A stretch of DNA of 15,482 nucleotides, taken from contig JACPFH010000431.1 of the NCBI GenBank assembly GCA_016183075.1, forward strand, positions 1 through 15,482. The letters are read 5' to 3'. The position numbers and the translations under genes were made by a program. The stretch comes from Deltaproteobacteria bacterium. GTDB taxonomy: Bacteria > Desulfobacterota > Binatia > UBA9968. Below are positions 1 to 6,399 of this stretch, piece after piece. The notes below the pieces were generated by a model. That model saw only the letters and a list, made by a program, of their open reading frames with translations. It searched no databases and was not told where the DNA came from. How positions within the stretch are numbered: the stretch's first letter is position 1; each line of letters starts with the position of its first letter.

Positions 1-1
1 G

Positions 2-676
2 CTCGAGCTCGGCGAGCCTGTCCCCCAACCCGACCCCGAAGCGATGGCGCGCATGGAGCGCGAACGCCAGGCGCGGGAAGCCTCCCAGGGAAAGACGGGA
101 ATCCTGCGTCGCGCCTGGGGCATGTTCCGGAGCGGCCCCGATGTCTCCCGCGCGGCGCAGGCTGGAAAGCCCACTCTCTCTCCTCCCCAGGAAGGTTCCA
201 CGTCGATTCCCGCGACTCCGTCAGAGCCGAAGATGGACATCCAGGCCGCTCCCGGCATCCGCCAGATGGATCGATTGGAGAGCTTTATCGAGCGGCGGAC
301 CGCCCTCGCGTCTCTTTATAATCATGCGTTCCGGGAAATAGACGGCGCTACGCCCTTGTCCCCGGTGCCTTATCCTCATGTCCACTCGTGGCATCTCTTT
401 GTTATCAAGCTCGAATTGGAGCGCCTGAATATCGACCGGGAGCGTTTCTTGAAGGAACTCAAGGCGCGCAACATCGGAGCAGGCATCCATTTCCCCGCCG
501 TTCACCTTCAGCCCTATTATCAGCGGCGATACGGATATAAGGTCGGGGATTTTCCTGTGGCCGAGCAAGCCTCGGAACGCATTCTCTCGCTTCCTTTATT
601 TCCCGAGATGGTAGAGAGGGATGTTCGCGATGTCGTTGGTGCCTTAAGTGAAATATTGGCGGCGCACCGAAGATGA
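2..676 (+). CDS. DegT/DnrJ/EryC1/StrS (ArnB-like) aminotransferase, C-terminal part only; 5' end outside window
   Basis: The frame is open to the left edge, so the true start is not visible; the first in-window ATG is at 44. From about nt 230 the protein matches the C-terminal domain of PLP-dependent sugar aminotransferases that make 4-amino sugars for surface glycans: DIQAAPGIRQMDRLE (family form close to TDIQAAIGIRQLDRLE), then VHSWHLFVIKL, RNIGAGIHFPAVH and SLPLFPEM. The 75 or so residues before this are not aminotransferase: they are charged, then Pro/Ser-rich (PTLSPPQEGSTSIPATP). The PLP lysine segment (SFYPxKxxxxGEGG type) that should lie about 40-50 residues before DIQAA is absent, and the other two frames do not supply it. 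The product is therefore probably inactive, a fusion, or a remnant. It lies 25 nt upstream of the FmdB gene in the same direction. Family call for the C-terminal half is firm; function of the whole is unclear. Confidence 0.8.
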   Translation, partial: LELGEPVPQPDPEAMARMERERQAREASQGKTGILRRAWGMFRSGPDVSRAAQAGKPTLSPPQEGSTSIPATPSEPKMDIQAAPGIRQMDRLESFIERRTALASLYNHAFREIDGATPLSPVPYPHVHSWHLFVIKLELERLNIDRERFLKELKARNIGAGIHFPAVHLQPYYQRRYGYKVGDFPVAEQASERILSLPLFPEMVERDVRDVVGALSEILAAHRR

Positions 677-690
677 GCTAATATTCCCCG

Positions 691-695
691 AGGAG
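691..695 (+). promoter_or_regulatory. Ribosome binding site deciding the FmdB start
   Basis: AGGAG lies 6 nt before ATG 702. It selects the MPIYEYRC start, which is where FmdB proteins normally begin, over an in-frame ATG at 648 inside the preceding gene. Confidence 0.7.
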
Positions 696-701
696 CGTGA
701 C

Positions 702-1043
702 ATGCCCATATACGAGTATCGCTGCTTACAATGCGGCAGAGTATTTTCCTTTTTGGTCGGCGTGGTCGCTGATTGCGGCGAACCTGCGTGCCCGAGTTGT
801 GGCGGCAAGCGTTTAACGAAGATGATCTCCCGGATAGCGCGGATCAGATCCAGGGATGCCCTTATGGAAGATTTGACGGATCCAACCCAGATCGGTGATA
901 TGGATGATCCCAAGGCTATGGCTCGATGGGCAAAGAAGATGGGCAGGACACTGGGTGATGAGGCCGGCGAAGATTTTGGCGAAGAACTGGACGCGATGCT
1001 CGAGAATCCAGAAGGACCAGAAGGCGAGCCGGATGAAGAATGA
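702..1043 (+). CDS. FmdB-family zinc-ribbon protein
   Basis: This 113-residue protein begins MPIYEYRCLQCG, the hallmark of the FmdB/CxxC_CxxC_SSSS small regulatory family. The zinc ribbon is formed by Cys8-x2-Cys11 and Cys30-x2-Cys33, with an extra Cys25. The tail (about residues 55-113) is hydrophilic and ends very acidic (EGEPDEE). FmdB was named for a putative regulator in a formamidase/amidase operon, but the biochemical role of most members is unknown. Such proteins often sit as short cytoplasmic passengers inside operons. Here it is between two sugar-nucleotide genes. Its last 11 nt overlap the start of the dehydrogenase gene, so the two are probably translationally coupled. Family assignment is firm; function is not known. 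Confidence 0.85.
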   Translation: MPIYEYRCLQCGRVFSFLVGVVADCGEPACPSCGGKRLTKMISRIARIRSRDALMEDLTDPTQIGDMDDPKAMARWAKKMGRTLGDEAGEDFGEELDAMLENPEGPEGEPDEE

Positions 1044-2328
1044 GGCGGAACTTGCCGCCAAAGTCGGTCTGAAGCAAGCCACCGTCTGTATTCTGGGGCT
1101 TGGGTACGTCGGGCTCCCCTTGGCGATGGCGTTTGTCGAGGCCGGCTTTAAGGTTTTGGGGATCGATGTCGATGACGAAAAGGTGGCGAGCCTTCAGAAG
1201 GGAGCCGCCCAGATTCCCGGAATGTCTCCTGAGGCAATCCAATCGCACTCTTTTGCTGCCTCTAGGGACTTCTCGGTGTTGGAGGACGCTGATGTAGCGA
1301 TCATCTGTGTTCCTACTCCCTTGAGCAAGACGAGAGACCCTGATCTCTCGTTTGTTTTGGAGGCAGCTAAGACGGTGGCTCTACATCTTCATCCCGGCCA
1401 GCTTATCGTTCTGGAAAGCACTACTTATCCGGGAACCACCCGGGAACTCCTCCTTCCACTGTTTGAAGAGAAAGGCTTTGAGGTAGGCAAGGAGTTCTTC
1501 CTGGCGTATTCGCCCGAGAGAATCGATCCCGGCAACAAAACTTTCACGCTTTTGAATACGCCTAAGGTTGTCGCCGGCATTACACCTTCGTGTCTACAGC
1601 TCGCGCGGCTGCTTTACAGCCAGATCGTGGACAAAGTAGTACCGGTAAGTTCCACCGACGCGGCTGAGATGGTTAAGCTTCTGGAGAACACCTTCCGCAG
1701 CGTCAACATCGCGCTCGTCAACGAATTCGCCATCATGAGCCACCGCCTGGGACTCGATGTGTGGGAAGTCATCCAGGCCGCCGCCACGAAGCCTTTCGGT
1801 TTCATGCCGTTCCTTCCCGGCCCGGGACTGGGCGGCCATTGCATCCCCGTTGACCCCCGTTACCTTTCGTGGAAACTGAAGCTATTGGCCTACAAAGCCC
1901 GTCTGATCGAGCTGGCTGACGAGATCAACCGCGAAATGCCGCGCTTTGTGGTCGAGAAGGTTATCGAAGCTCTCAACCGAGAGCGGAAGAGCGTAAGGGG
2001 ATCAAAGATCCTTATCCTGGGTGTAGCCTATAAAGGAGACTCGGATGACGTTAGGGAATCCCCTGCATTGGACGTTATGAAAGTCCTCGACGACCGAGGA
2101 GGGGAAATCTTCTACCACGATCCGCTGATTCCTCAAATTGCCTTTAACGGTTATATCCTCAGGTCCGTCCCACTGAGCCCGGAGTCCCTCTCAGGGTGTG
2201 ACGTGGTTGTGGTGGTTACCGATCACACCCATTTTGACGCCCGCCTGATAGTCGAGCACTCCCGGTTAGTCATCGATACGCGGAATATCACCCGCGGGAT
2301 CAACTCAGAAAAAGTAGTAAGACTCTGA
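1033..2328 (+). CDS. Nucleotide-sugar dehydrogenase, UDP-N-acetyl-D-glucosamine 6-dehydrogenase (WbpA) type
   Basis: A 431-residue, full-length member of the UDP-glucose/GDP-mannose dehydrogenase family, which uses two NAD+ to oxidise the C6 hydroxyl of a UDP-sugar to a uronic acid for polysaccharide synthesis. The Rossmann motif is G22-L-G24-YV-G27. Other family blocks are CVPTPL, ESTTYPGTT, AYSPERIDPGN, KLLENTFRSVNIALVNE, and GGHCIPVDPRYL with catalytic Cys270. A second Rossmann-like domain (GVAYKGDSDDVRESPA) is present near residue 340. The ESTTYPGTT/SPERxDPGN/KPFGFMPFLPGPG combination fits the WbpA/TviB branch better than UDP-glucose dehydrogenase (Ugd). The start was chosen at ATG 1033, with AGAAGG at 1019-1024; it overlaps the FmdB stop by 11 nt. 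It is last in its operon and is followed by the structured gap ending at the 2563 terminator. No key residue is missing. Confidence 0.93.
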   Translation: MKNEAELAAKVGLKQATVCILGLGYVGLPLAMAFVEAGFKVLGIDVDDEKVASLQKGAAQIPGMSPEAIQSHSFAASRDFSVLEDADVAIICVPTPLSKTRDPDLSFVLEAAKTVALHLHPGQLIVLESTTYPGTTRELLLPLFEEKGFEVGKEFFLAYSPERIDPGNKTFTLLNTPKVVAGITPSCLQLARLLYSQIVDKVVPVSSTDAAEMVKLLENTFRSVNIALVNEFAIMSHRLGLDVWEVIQAAATKPFGFMPFLPGPGLGGHCIPVDPRYLSWKLKLLAYKARLIELADEINREMPRFVVEKVIEALNRERKSVRGSKILILGVAYKGDSDDVRESPALDVMKVLDDRGGEIFYHDPLIPQIAFNGYILRSVPLSPESLSGCDVVVVVTDHTHFDARLIVEHSRLVIDTRNITRGINSEKVVRL

Positions 2329-2331
2329 ATC

Positions 2332-2372
2332 GTTATTCGTCAATAGTTGCGGTCAATAGTTATTGGTCAACA
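2332..2372. repeat. Three tandem ~14-bp repeats, GTTATTNGTCAATA type
   Basis: Copies start at 2332 (GTTATTCGTCAATA), 2346 (GTTGCGGTCAATA, one base shorter) and 2359 (GTTATTGGTCAACA). The core GTCAATAGTT is identical at 2339 and 2352. The array begins 3 nt after the dehydrogenase stop codon. It could be iterated protein-binding sites or replication slippage; nothing in the sequence decides this. Confidence 0.6.
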
Positions 2373-2394
2373 GGGTTACTACGCGTCGCTACCG

Positions 2395-2435
2395 CGTTAC
2401 GATTCGTTACAGTAATCCATTGTAACGAGGTAACG
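2395..2435. repeat. Long imperfect dyad built of GTTAC/GTAAC units
   Basis: The inner arms TCGTTACA (2404-2411) and TGTAACGA (2421-2428) are perfect complements around a 9-nt loop. The outer arms CGTTAC (2395-2400) and GTAACG (2430-2435) extend the stem across a 3/1 internal loop, giving 14 pairs. Further GTTAC (2375) and GTAAC (2440) copies flank it. There is no T-run, so it is not a simple terminator. It may be an operator or an RNA element. Confidence 0.6.
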
Positions 2436-2467
2436 GATGGTAACTCATCGACGATTAACGGTTGACT

Positions 2468-2492
2468 AATTTTGGCCTGAACGGCCAAAATT
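2468..2492. repeat. Perfect 10-bp stem-loop
   Basis: AATTTTGGCC (2468-2477) and GGCCAAAATT (2483-2492) pair perfectly around the 5-nt loop TGAAC. The A-rich and T-rich flanks would allow weak termination in either direction, but the T-run after the stem is short. It could be the first hairpin of a structured RNA that ends at the 2563 terminator. Confidence 0.6.
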
Positions 2493-2495
2493 TCC

Positions 2496-2523
2496 TTGAC
2501 ATAAGGCGTTTTGCCTTGATAAA
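2496..2523 (+). promoter_or_regulatory. Candidate sigma70 promoter upstream of the kinase, overlapping the terminator stem
   Basis: TTGACA (2496-2501, perfect -35) is followed after 16 bp by GATAAA (2518-2523, 4/6 match to -10). Transcription would start near 2530, inside the 5' arm of the terminator hairpin, so such transcripts could not form the whole stem. The spacer contains AAGGC/GCCTT (2503-2507, 2513-2517). The -10 is mediocre, so this is tentative. Confidence 0.35.
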
Positions 2524-2563
2524 GGGCCTTCTGGTGTCAACACGACCAGAAGGCCCTTTTTTT
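2521..2563 (+). terminator. Strong rho-independent terminator
   Basis: A perfect 15-bp stem is formed by AAAGGGCCTTCTGGT (2521-2535) and ACCAGAAGGCCCTTT (2545-2559) around a 9-nt loop, with a seven-T run at 2557-2563. It would end transcription from the polysaccharide operon or from a small structured RNA beginning further upstream. It is oddly placed, with only 12 nt between the T-run and the kinase start codon. Confidence 0.85.
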
Positions 2564-2575
2564 ACGGGAGGGACT

Positions 2576-5038
2576 ATGAATCGTCAACCCTGGCAGCGCA
2601 ACCTCTTGTTTTTAACTTTGGGCTCGCTTGCCGTCTTGGTGCTCGGAGGCAGTTTGGTTTCCTCCTTCCAGCGGATCAACCGACCGTTTCCGGGATTTTT
2701 TCTCTATCGGAACATGGTCGTCGGCCCGGATTTCTTACCCCATTGGAGCGGTGCTCGCAGCGGCATAAGCTTTTTGGACCGCGTTGTCGCAGTCGATGAC
2801 GCGATAATCGAGACACCCGCCGAAGTCTATGATGCGGTGAGCCAAAGGCCGCCGGGAACCCACATTCGGTACACGGTTGAGAAGCCGGGTCAGCGGTTCC
2901 GCGTCACGGTTCCGTCGATGAACTTTTCTTTCTCGGACTGGCTATTTAATCTGCGCTCCCCTTCTCCATCGGCGCCCGTGCTTCTCTTTATGGTTGTGAT
3001 GGTCTTTCTTTGGTTTGCTACCACCTACGATTTCATGATCACTCAGATGTTGCCTAAGGAAATTCGCGCCTTGGCGTTTGCCCTGACTCCGAGCGCCGGG
3101 ATTCATATGGGTCTTTTATTGACCCGGTATAAGGCGCGTGGCCGTACGCATCGGCTCTATGTGGCGCTCGTTTATGGTCTGTCGCTTATTCTGGGAGTGT
3201 TCTACAGCGTAACGTTTCGCGGTCCCTTGGAACTGTGGCACTGGGCGGTCCGATTCGGCTACGGGTACAGCCTGATCGCTTCGCTGGTTTTTCTGTTGCT
3301 GCTTGGGCGTGAGCTCAAGCGGCCGGGGCCTCAACTGGAGCGATCTCGCCTCCGGGCCGTCTTCGGGGGAGCGGTTCTGGGCTTCTTTTTCCCTACGTTG
3401 GGCGCGGTTTCGCGGGCTTTCCTAGGCTGGGAGATTCCCCACAACTTTCTCTTGATCTTGGCGGTATTCTTTCCTCTGTCTGTGGCTTACGCCTTGCTGA
3501 AATATAACCTCTTCGATATTGGGGCCGTGTTGAAGGCCGGTCTCACGCGTGGCGCTTTGACCGGCCTGCTGCTCGTAGTTTATGTCGTGGTCGTTTCGCT
3601 TTTGAGCCTGGGCGCGGGAATTTACGAGAAGGATGTTCTTGCCCCCTTATTGTTTGCCGTGGTGGTGGTTTTGATCTTCAACCCTCTGCTTCGCTGGCTT
3701 GAGGGGGTCGTAGACCGGTACATCTATGGTCAGGCATACGATTCGAATCAACTGCAAAGGGACGTGAGTCTTTTGTTGCGGTCTCTGGCAGACCCGGAGG
3801 TCAGCGCGGACAGATTTCTTAAGCTCGTCACTGGCCGTATCGGCATCGAGACCGCTTGCCTCTTTTTCCAGCCGCCGGGACAAGAAGGGTGCGTCGCCGT
3901 TTCGCTTAACGGCGAGCTTAATCCTGCGACAGCTCGGCGACTGGTTTTAGGCTCGTCGTGGAAGGATTACTTTGGGGCTCGTTGGGGCGGAGTTTCCAAG
4001 GCCGAGGTGGAGACCGACCCCGGATATGGGCCAACTCGGGCCGAGATTTTGGAGTTATTTCGGCGACTCGGGGCGGAGCTCGTGATTCCGATCGTGTTTG
4101 AGCATAATATTTTGGGTCTGGTTGCGTTCGGCGAAAAGCGGTCGGGGAGGGAGTATAGCGCCGGGGATTTTCACGTACTTTGCAGCTTAGCGGATCAATT
4201 GGCGCTCTCCCTGGAGAATGGCATGCTCTATGAAGAGTCTGAAAAAGCGAAAAAGAGTTACCGCTCGCTTTACGATGAGGCCCAGGTAATGAATCGGAGA
4301 CTTATTGACGCGGATCGACTGAAAAAGCAGTTCGTGGCGAATATTTCCCACGAGCTGAGAACTCCGATCAGCACTATCCTGGGCTATTCCGAGGTCTTGC
4401 TGGATCCCGGGTTTCGCGGCGATACACGAACGGCCTTGGAACGGCTCGTCAGCAGCGGTCAGAGTCTGTCTCAGCTCATGGACAATCTAATGGACTTTTC
4501 TCGAATGGAGGCGGAAACATTGGCGATTACGCTCCAAGAGGTGAAGTTGAGGGAGGTGCTCGGGTCGCTCGAAATCATGACACGGCGGCTGATCAAGGAG
4601 CGCCCGGTCCGGTTTTATCTTCGGGTCGACCGCTCCGCGGAAACGATTCAAACCGATCCGCAGAAGCTGCAGCAAATTCTCGCGCACCTTCTGACCAACG
4701 CCTTGAAATTCACCGAGCAAGGCGAGATTTCCGTTCAGGTTCAAACCCTGGCGGAGGGGCAGGATTCGCTTTTGGAAATCTCGGTGGCAGATACGGGAAT
4801 CGGAATCAGCAGGGAAAATCAGGAAATCATTTTCGAGGATTTTCGCCAGCTTGACGGCTCTGCAACACGGAAGTATGGCGGAACGGGTCTCGGGCTCGGC
4901 TTGTGCCGGAAGTTGGCCCGATCTTTGGGCGGGAAAATTACGGTTGATAGCGAGCCGGGAAAGGGAAGCGTGTTTAGCCTGTTCCTGCCGCTCAGAAAAA
5001 TGGAAGCAATGGCTTTGCCCGCGTCGCAGAGTGTTTAA
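2576..5038 (+). CDS. Orphan membrane sensor histidine kinase: TM, PDZ-like, multi-TM, GAF, HisKA, HATPase
   Basis: An 820-residue kinase. TM1 spans about residues 10-28. Residues 45-113 form an extracytoplasmic PDZ-like domain (FLDRVVAVDDAIIETPAEVYDAV, the usual GDxIxxVNG fold signature). A cluster of about eight hydrophobic segments runs from 135 to 372, ending in the YNLFDIGAVL and FNPLLRWLEGVVDRYIY blocks seen in ComP-like and related multi-TM sensors. A GAF-like domain covers about 405-550 and a coiled linker 550-580. HisKA has NISHELRTP with phospho-acceptor His592. HATPase has Asn708 in LTNALKFT, then DTGIGIS and GGTGLGLGLC. It should autophosphorylate and pass phosphate to an unknown regulator; none is adjacent. 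The start is ATG 2576, with GGAGG at 2567-2571. An in-frame TTG at 2462 would translate through the hairpins and terminator and was rejected. The stimulus is unknown. Confidence 0.9.
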   Translation: MNRQPWQRNLLFLTLGSLAVLVLGGSLVSSFQRINRPFPGFFLYRNMVVGPDFLPHWSGARSGISFLDRVVAVDDAIIETPAEVYDAVSQRPPGTHIRYTVEKPGQRFRVTVPSMNFSFSDWLFNLRSPSPSAPVLLFMVVMVFLWFATTYDFMITQMLPKEIRALAFALTPSAGIHMGLLLTRYKARGRTHRLYVALVYGLSLILGVFYSVTFRGPLELWHWAVRFGYGYSLIASLVFLLLLGRELKRPGPQLERSRLRAVFGGAVLGFFFPTLGAVSRAFLGWEIPHNFLLILAVFFPLSVAYALLKYNLFDIGAVLKAGLTRGALTGLLLVVYVVVVSLLSLGAGIYEKDVLAPLLFAVVVVLIFNPLLRWLEGVVDRYIYGQAYDSNQLQRDVSLLLRSLADPEVSADRFLKLVTGRIGIETACLFFQPPGQEGCVAVSLNGELNPATARRLVLGSSWKDYFGARWGGVSKAEVETDPGYGPTRAEILELFRRLGAELVIPIVFEHNILGLVAFGEKRSGREYSAGDFHVLCSLADQLALSLENGMLYEESEKAKKSYRSLYDEAQVMNRRLIDADRLKKQFVANISHELRTPISTILGYSEVLLDPGFRGDTRTALERLVSSGQSLSQLMDNLMDFSRMEAETLAITLQEVKLREVLGSLEIMTRRLIKERPVRFYLRVDRSAETIQTDPQKLQQILAHLLTNALKFTEQGEISVQVQTLAEGQDSLLEISVADTGIGISRENQEIIFEDFRQLDGSATRKYGGTGLGLGLCRKLARSLGGKITVDSEPGKGSVFSLFLPLRKMEAMALPASQSV

Positions 5039-5102
5039 TACGTTTGCGCGAATTGTAAGCGGGTGTAGCGCGACGGCCTTGGGTCGGGTTGGTTACTTGC
5101 GG

Positions 5103-6239
5103 TTACATCAACTGCGGCATCACGTGTTTATGAAAAAGGTTTAACGAGGCCAGGACCTTTTCGTGCGGAAGATTCCCGATATGAAACATTCCCATAAAGT
5201 GGCCGGCGCCGACCTGCCTCATTTGATCGCGGAGCTTTCGGGCGACAGTGTCCGGGTTTCCCGCAATGACATAACCGGTGGTAACCAGGTCATCCCACGA
5301 GAGCGCCGAAAAATCGAGCCGTTCACGATTGCCCTCCCGAAAATAACTAAAAGACCGCCCGCTGTAGAGGGTCTGCTTGACTCGGGTCAGTTCATTGGAG
5401 TCGTGGCTAGTGGCCTGATTGAAGCCCCGGTTGTGTAAAGTAAAAAAGTACCGCAGAGCGGGTTCCGCAAATTGCCGCGCTTTCGCGTCCGTTGCGTCCG
5501 TGTAAATGTGACGTGTCAAAATGAAGTGGTCAGGTTTCGCTTCCCAACCTTGCTCGTGCGCGAGCCGCCGATAATAGTTGAAGGTGTCCTCAATTTGGCC
5601 GCTGGTCTGATAAACCTGAGCAATGGGAAGTCGCCGTTTCACGCACCATTCGATCGACTCGGCGCTCCGAGCCGCAACCCAGACCGGAGGGTGGGGTTGC
5701 TGCAAGGGCCGGGGCCAGATCGCGCAATTTTCCAGGTCGAAGAATTTTCCGTGAAAGCTCCACACCGGTCGCGTCCAGGCGGTCATGATCAGCTCATAGG
5801 CCTCTTCGAAGCGGCCGCGAGACTCCTCCGGGTTAACGTTATACCACAGGTACTCCGCGGGTATGCCACGAACGAAACCCGCAATCAGCCTGCCGCCGCT
5901 CATGCAATCGAGCATGGCGTACTCTTCGGCGACCCTGACCGGATGACTGCGCAGCGGGAGAATGTTTCCTAAAACTCCGATTTTCATCCGTCTCGTTTTC
6001 CGGCTCAACGCCGCCGCGATCAGATTGGGCGAGGGCATCGTGCCGTACGCGCTGTAATGGTGTTCGTTAAAGACTACGCCCTCAAAGCCCAGCTCCTCGC
6101 AATATTCCATCTCGCCGAGATGCTCTTCGTAATTGCGCCGCCCCGCGGCCGGGTCAAAGAAGCTACTTGGGACCGGCGTGCCGGGAGCATCTGTCGCAAC
6201 CTGCGGGTAGGAGAGAAGATCAAAGTTGTAAATCTTCAC
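5103..6239 (-). CDS. LLM class (bacterial luciferase-like) flavin-dependent oxidoreductase
   Basis: This 378-residue protein is a TIM-barrel flavin enzyme of the luciferase-like monooxygenase superfamily, which uses reduced FMN or F420 from a partner. Typical blocks are a beta-1 strand (MKIYNFDLLSYP), FEGVVFNEHHYSAYG with the EHH motif near residue 60, KIGVLGNILPLRSHPVRVAEEYAMLDCMSGGR, RGRFEEAYELI, and PHPPVWVAARS. The start is GTG (6237-6239), supported by AAAGG on the minus strand (6247-6251). Its 3' end converges on the kinase gene, with a 64-bp gap in which I see no clear terminator. Its 5' end diverges from the M24-family gene and shares a 160-bp promoter region with it. The substrate cannot be read from sequence; alkane, terpene, heterocycle or sulfonate oxidation are all known in this superfamily. 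Confidence 0.9.
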   Translation of the reverse strand: MKIYNFDLLSYPQVATDAPGTPVPSSFFDPAAGRRNYEEHLGEMEYCEELGFEGVVFNEHHYSAYGTMPSPNLIAAALSRKTRRMKIGVLGNILPLRSHPVRVAEEYAMLDCMSGGRLIAGFVRGIPAEYLWYNVNPEESRGRFEEAYELIMTAWTRPVWSFHGKFFDLENCAIWPRPLQQPHPPVWVAARSAESIEWCVKRRLPIAQVYQTSGQIEDTFNYYRRLAHEQGWEAKPDHFILTRHIYTDATDAKARQFAEPALRYFFTLHNRGFNQATSHDSNELTRVKQTLYSGRSFSYFREGNRERLDFSALSWDDLVTTGYVIAGNPDTVARKLRDQMRQVGAGHFMGMFHIGNLPHEKVLASLNLFHKHVMPQLM

Positions 6240-6276
6240 TGGTTCGCCTTTTGCGGTGAGGTCAGGGAGCTGGTGG

Positions 6277-6306
6277 ATACTAGCACCACGGTTGGAAACC
6301 TGTCAA
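6277..6306 (-). promoter_or_regulatory. Candidate sigma70 promoter of the leftward LLM gene
   Basis: Read on the minus strand: TTGACA (complement of 6301-6306, perfect), an 18-bp spacer, then TAGTAT (complement of 6277-6282, 4/6). The predicted start near 6270 gives a leader of about 30 nt before GTG 6239. Confidence 0.5.
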
Positions 6307-6332
6307 TGTTATGTCGCGTCGTTGAAAATGAG

Positions 6333-6361
6333 TTGTCGCGCGGCTCTAGATATGCTCTAAT
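6333..6361 (+). promoter_or_regulatory. Candidate sigma70 promoter of the M24-family gene
   Basis: TTGTCG (6333-6338, 4/6) is followed after exactly 17 bp by TCTAAT (6356-6361, 5/6). The predicted start near 6368 gives a leader of about 32 nt carrying AGGGAG (6386-6391), 8 nt before ATG 6400. It diverges from the leftward promoter, with only 26 bp between the two -35 boxes. Confidence 0.5.
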
Positions 6362-6399
6362 CCGGCGAAACACGAATTCATTGTCAGGGAGATAACCTC

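Noticed and set aside
648..701. Upstream extension of the FmdB gene to ATG 648
   Set aside because: It overlaps the preceding gene and lacks a ribosome binding site; FmdB proteins begin at MPxYEYxC, which is ATG 702.
2462..2575. In-frame TTG extension of the kinase
   Set aside because: It would translate through two hairpins and a terminator; ATG 2576 with GGAGG is far better and starts at the expected first membrane segment.
5472..5972. 166-codon plus-strand open frame
   Set aside because: It is antisense to the LLM oxidoreductase, which has clear homology, and it has no convincing ribosome binding site.
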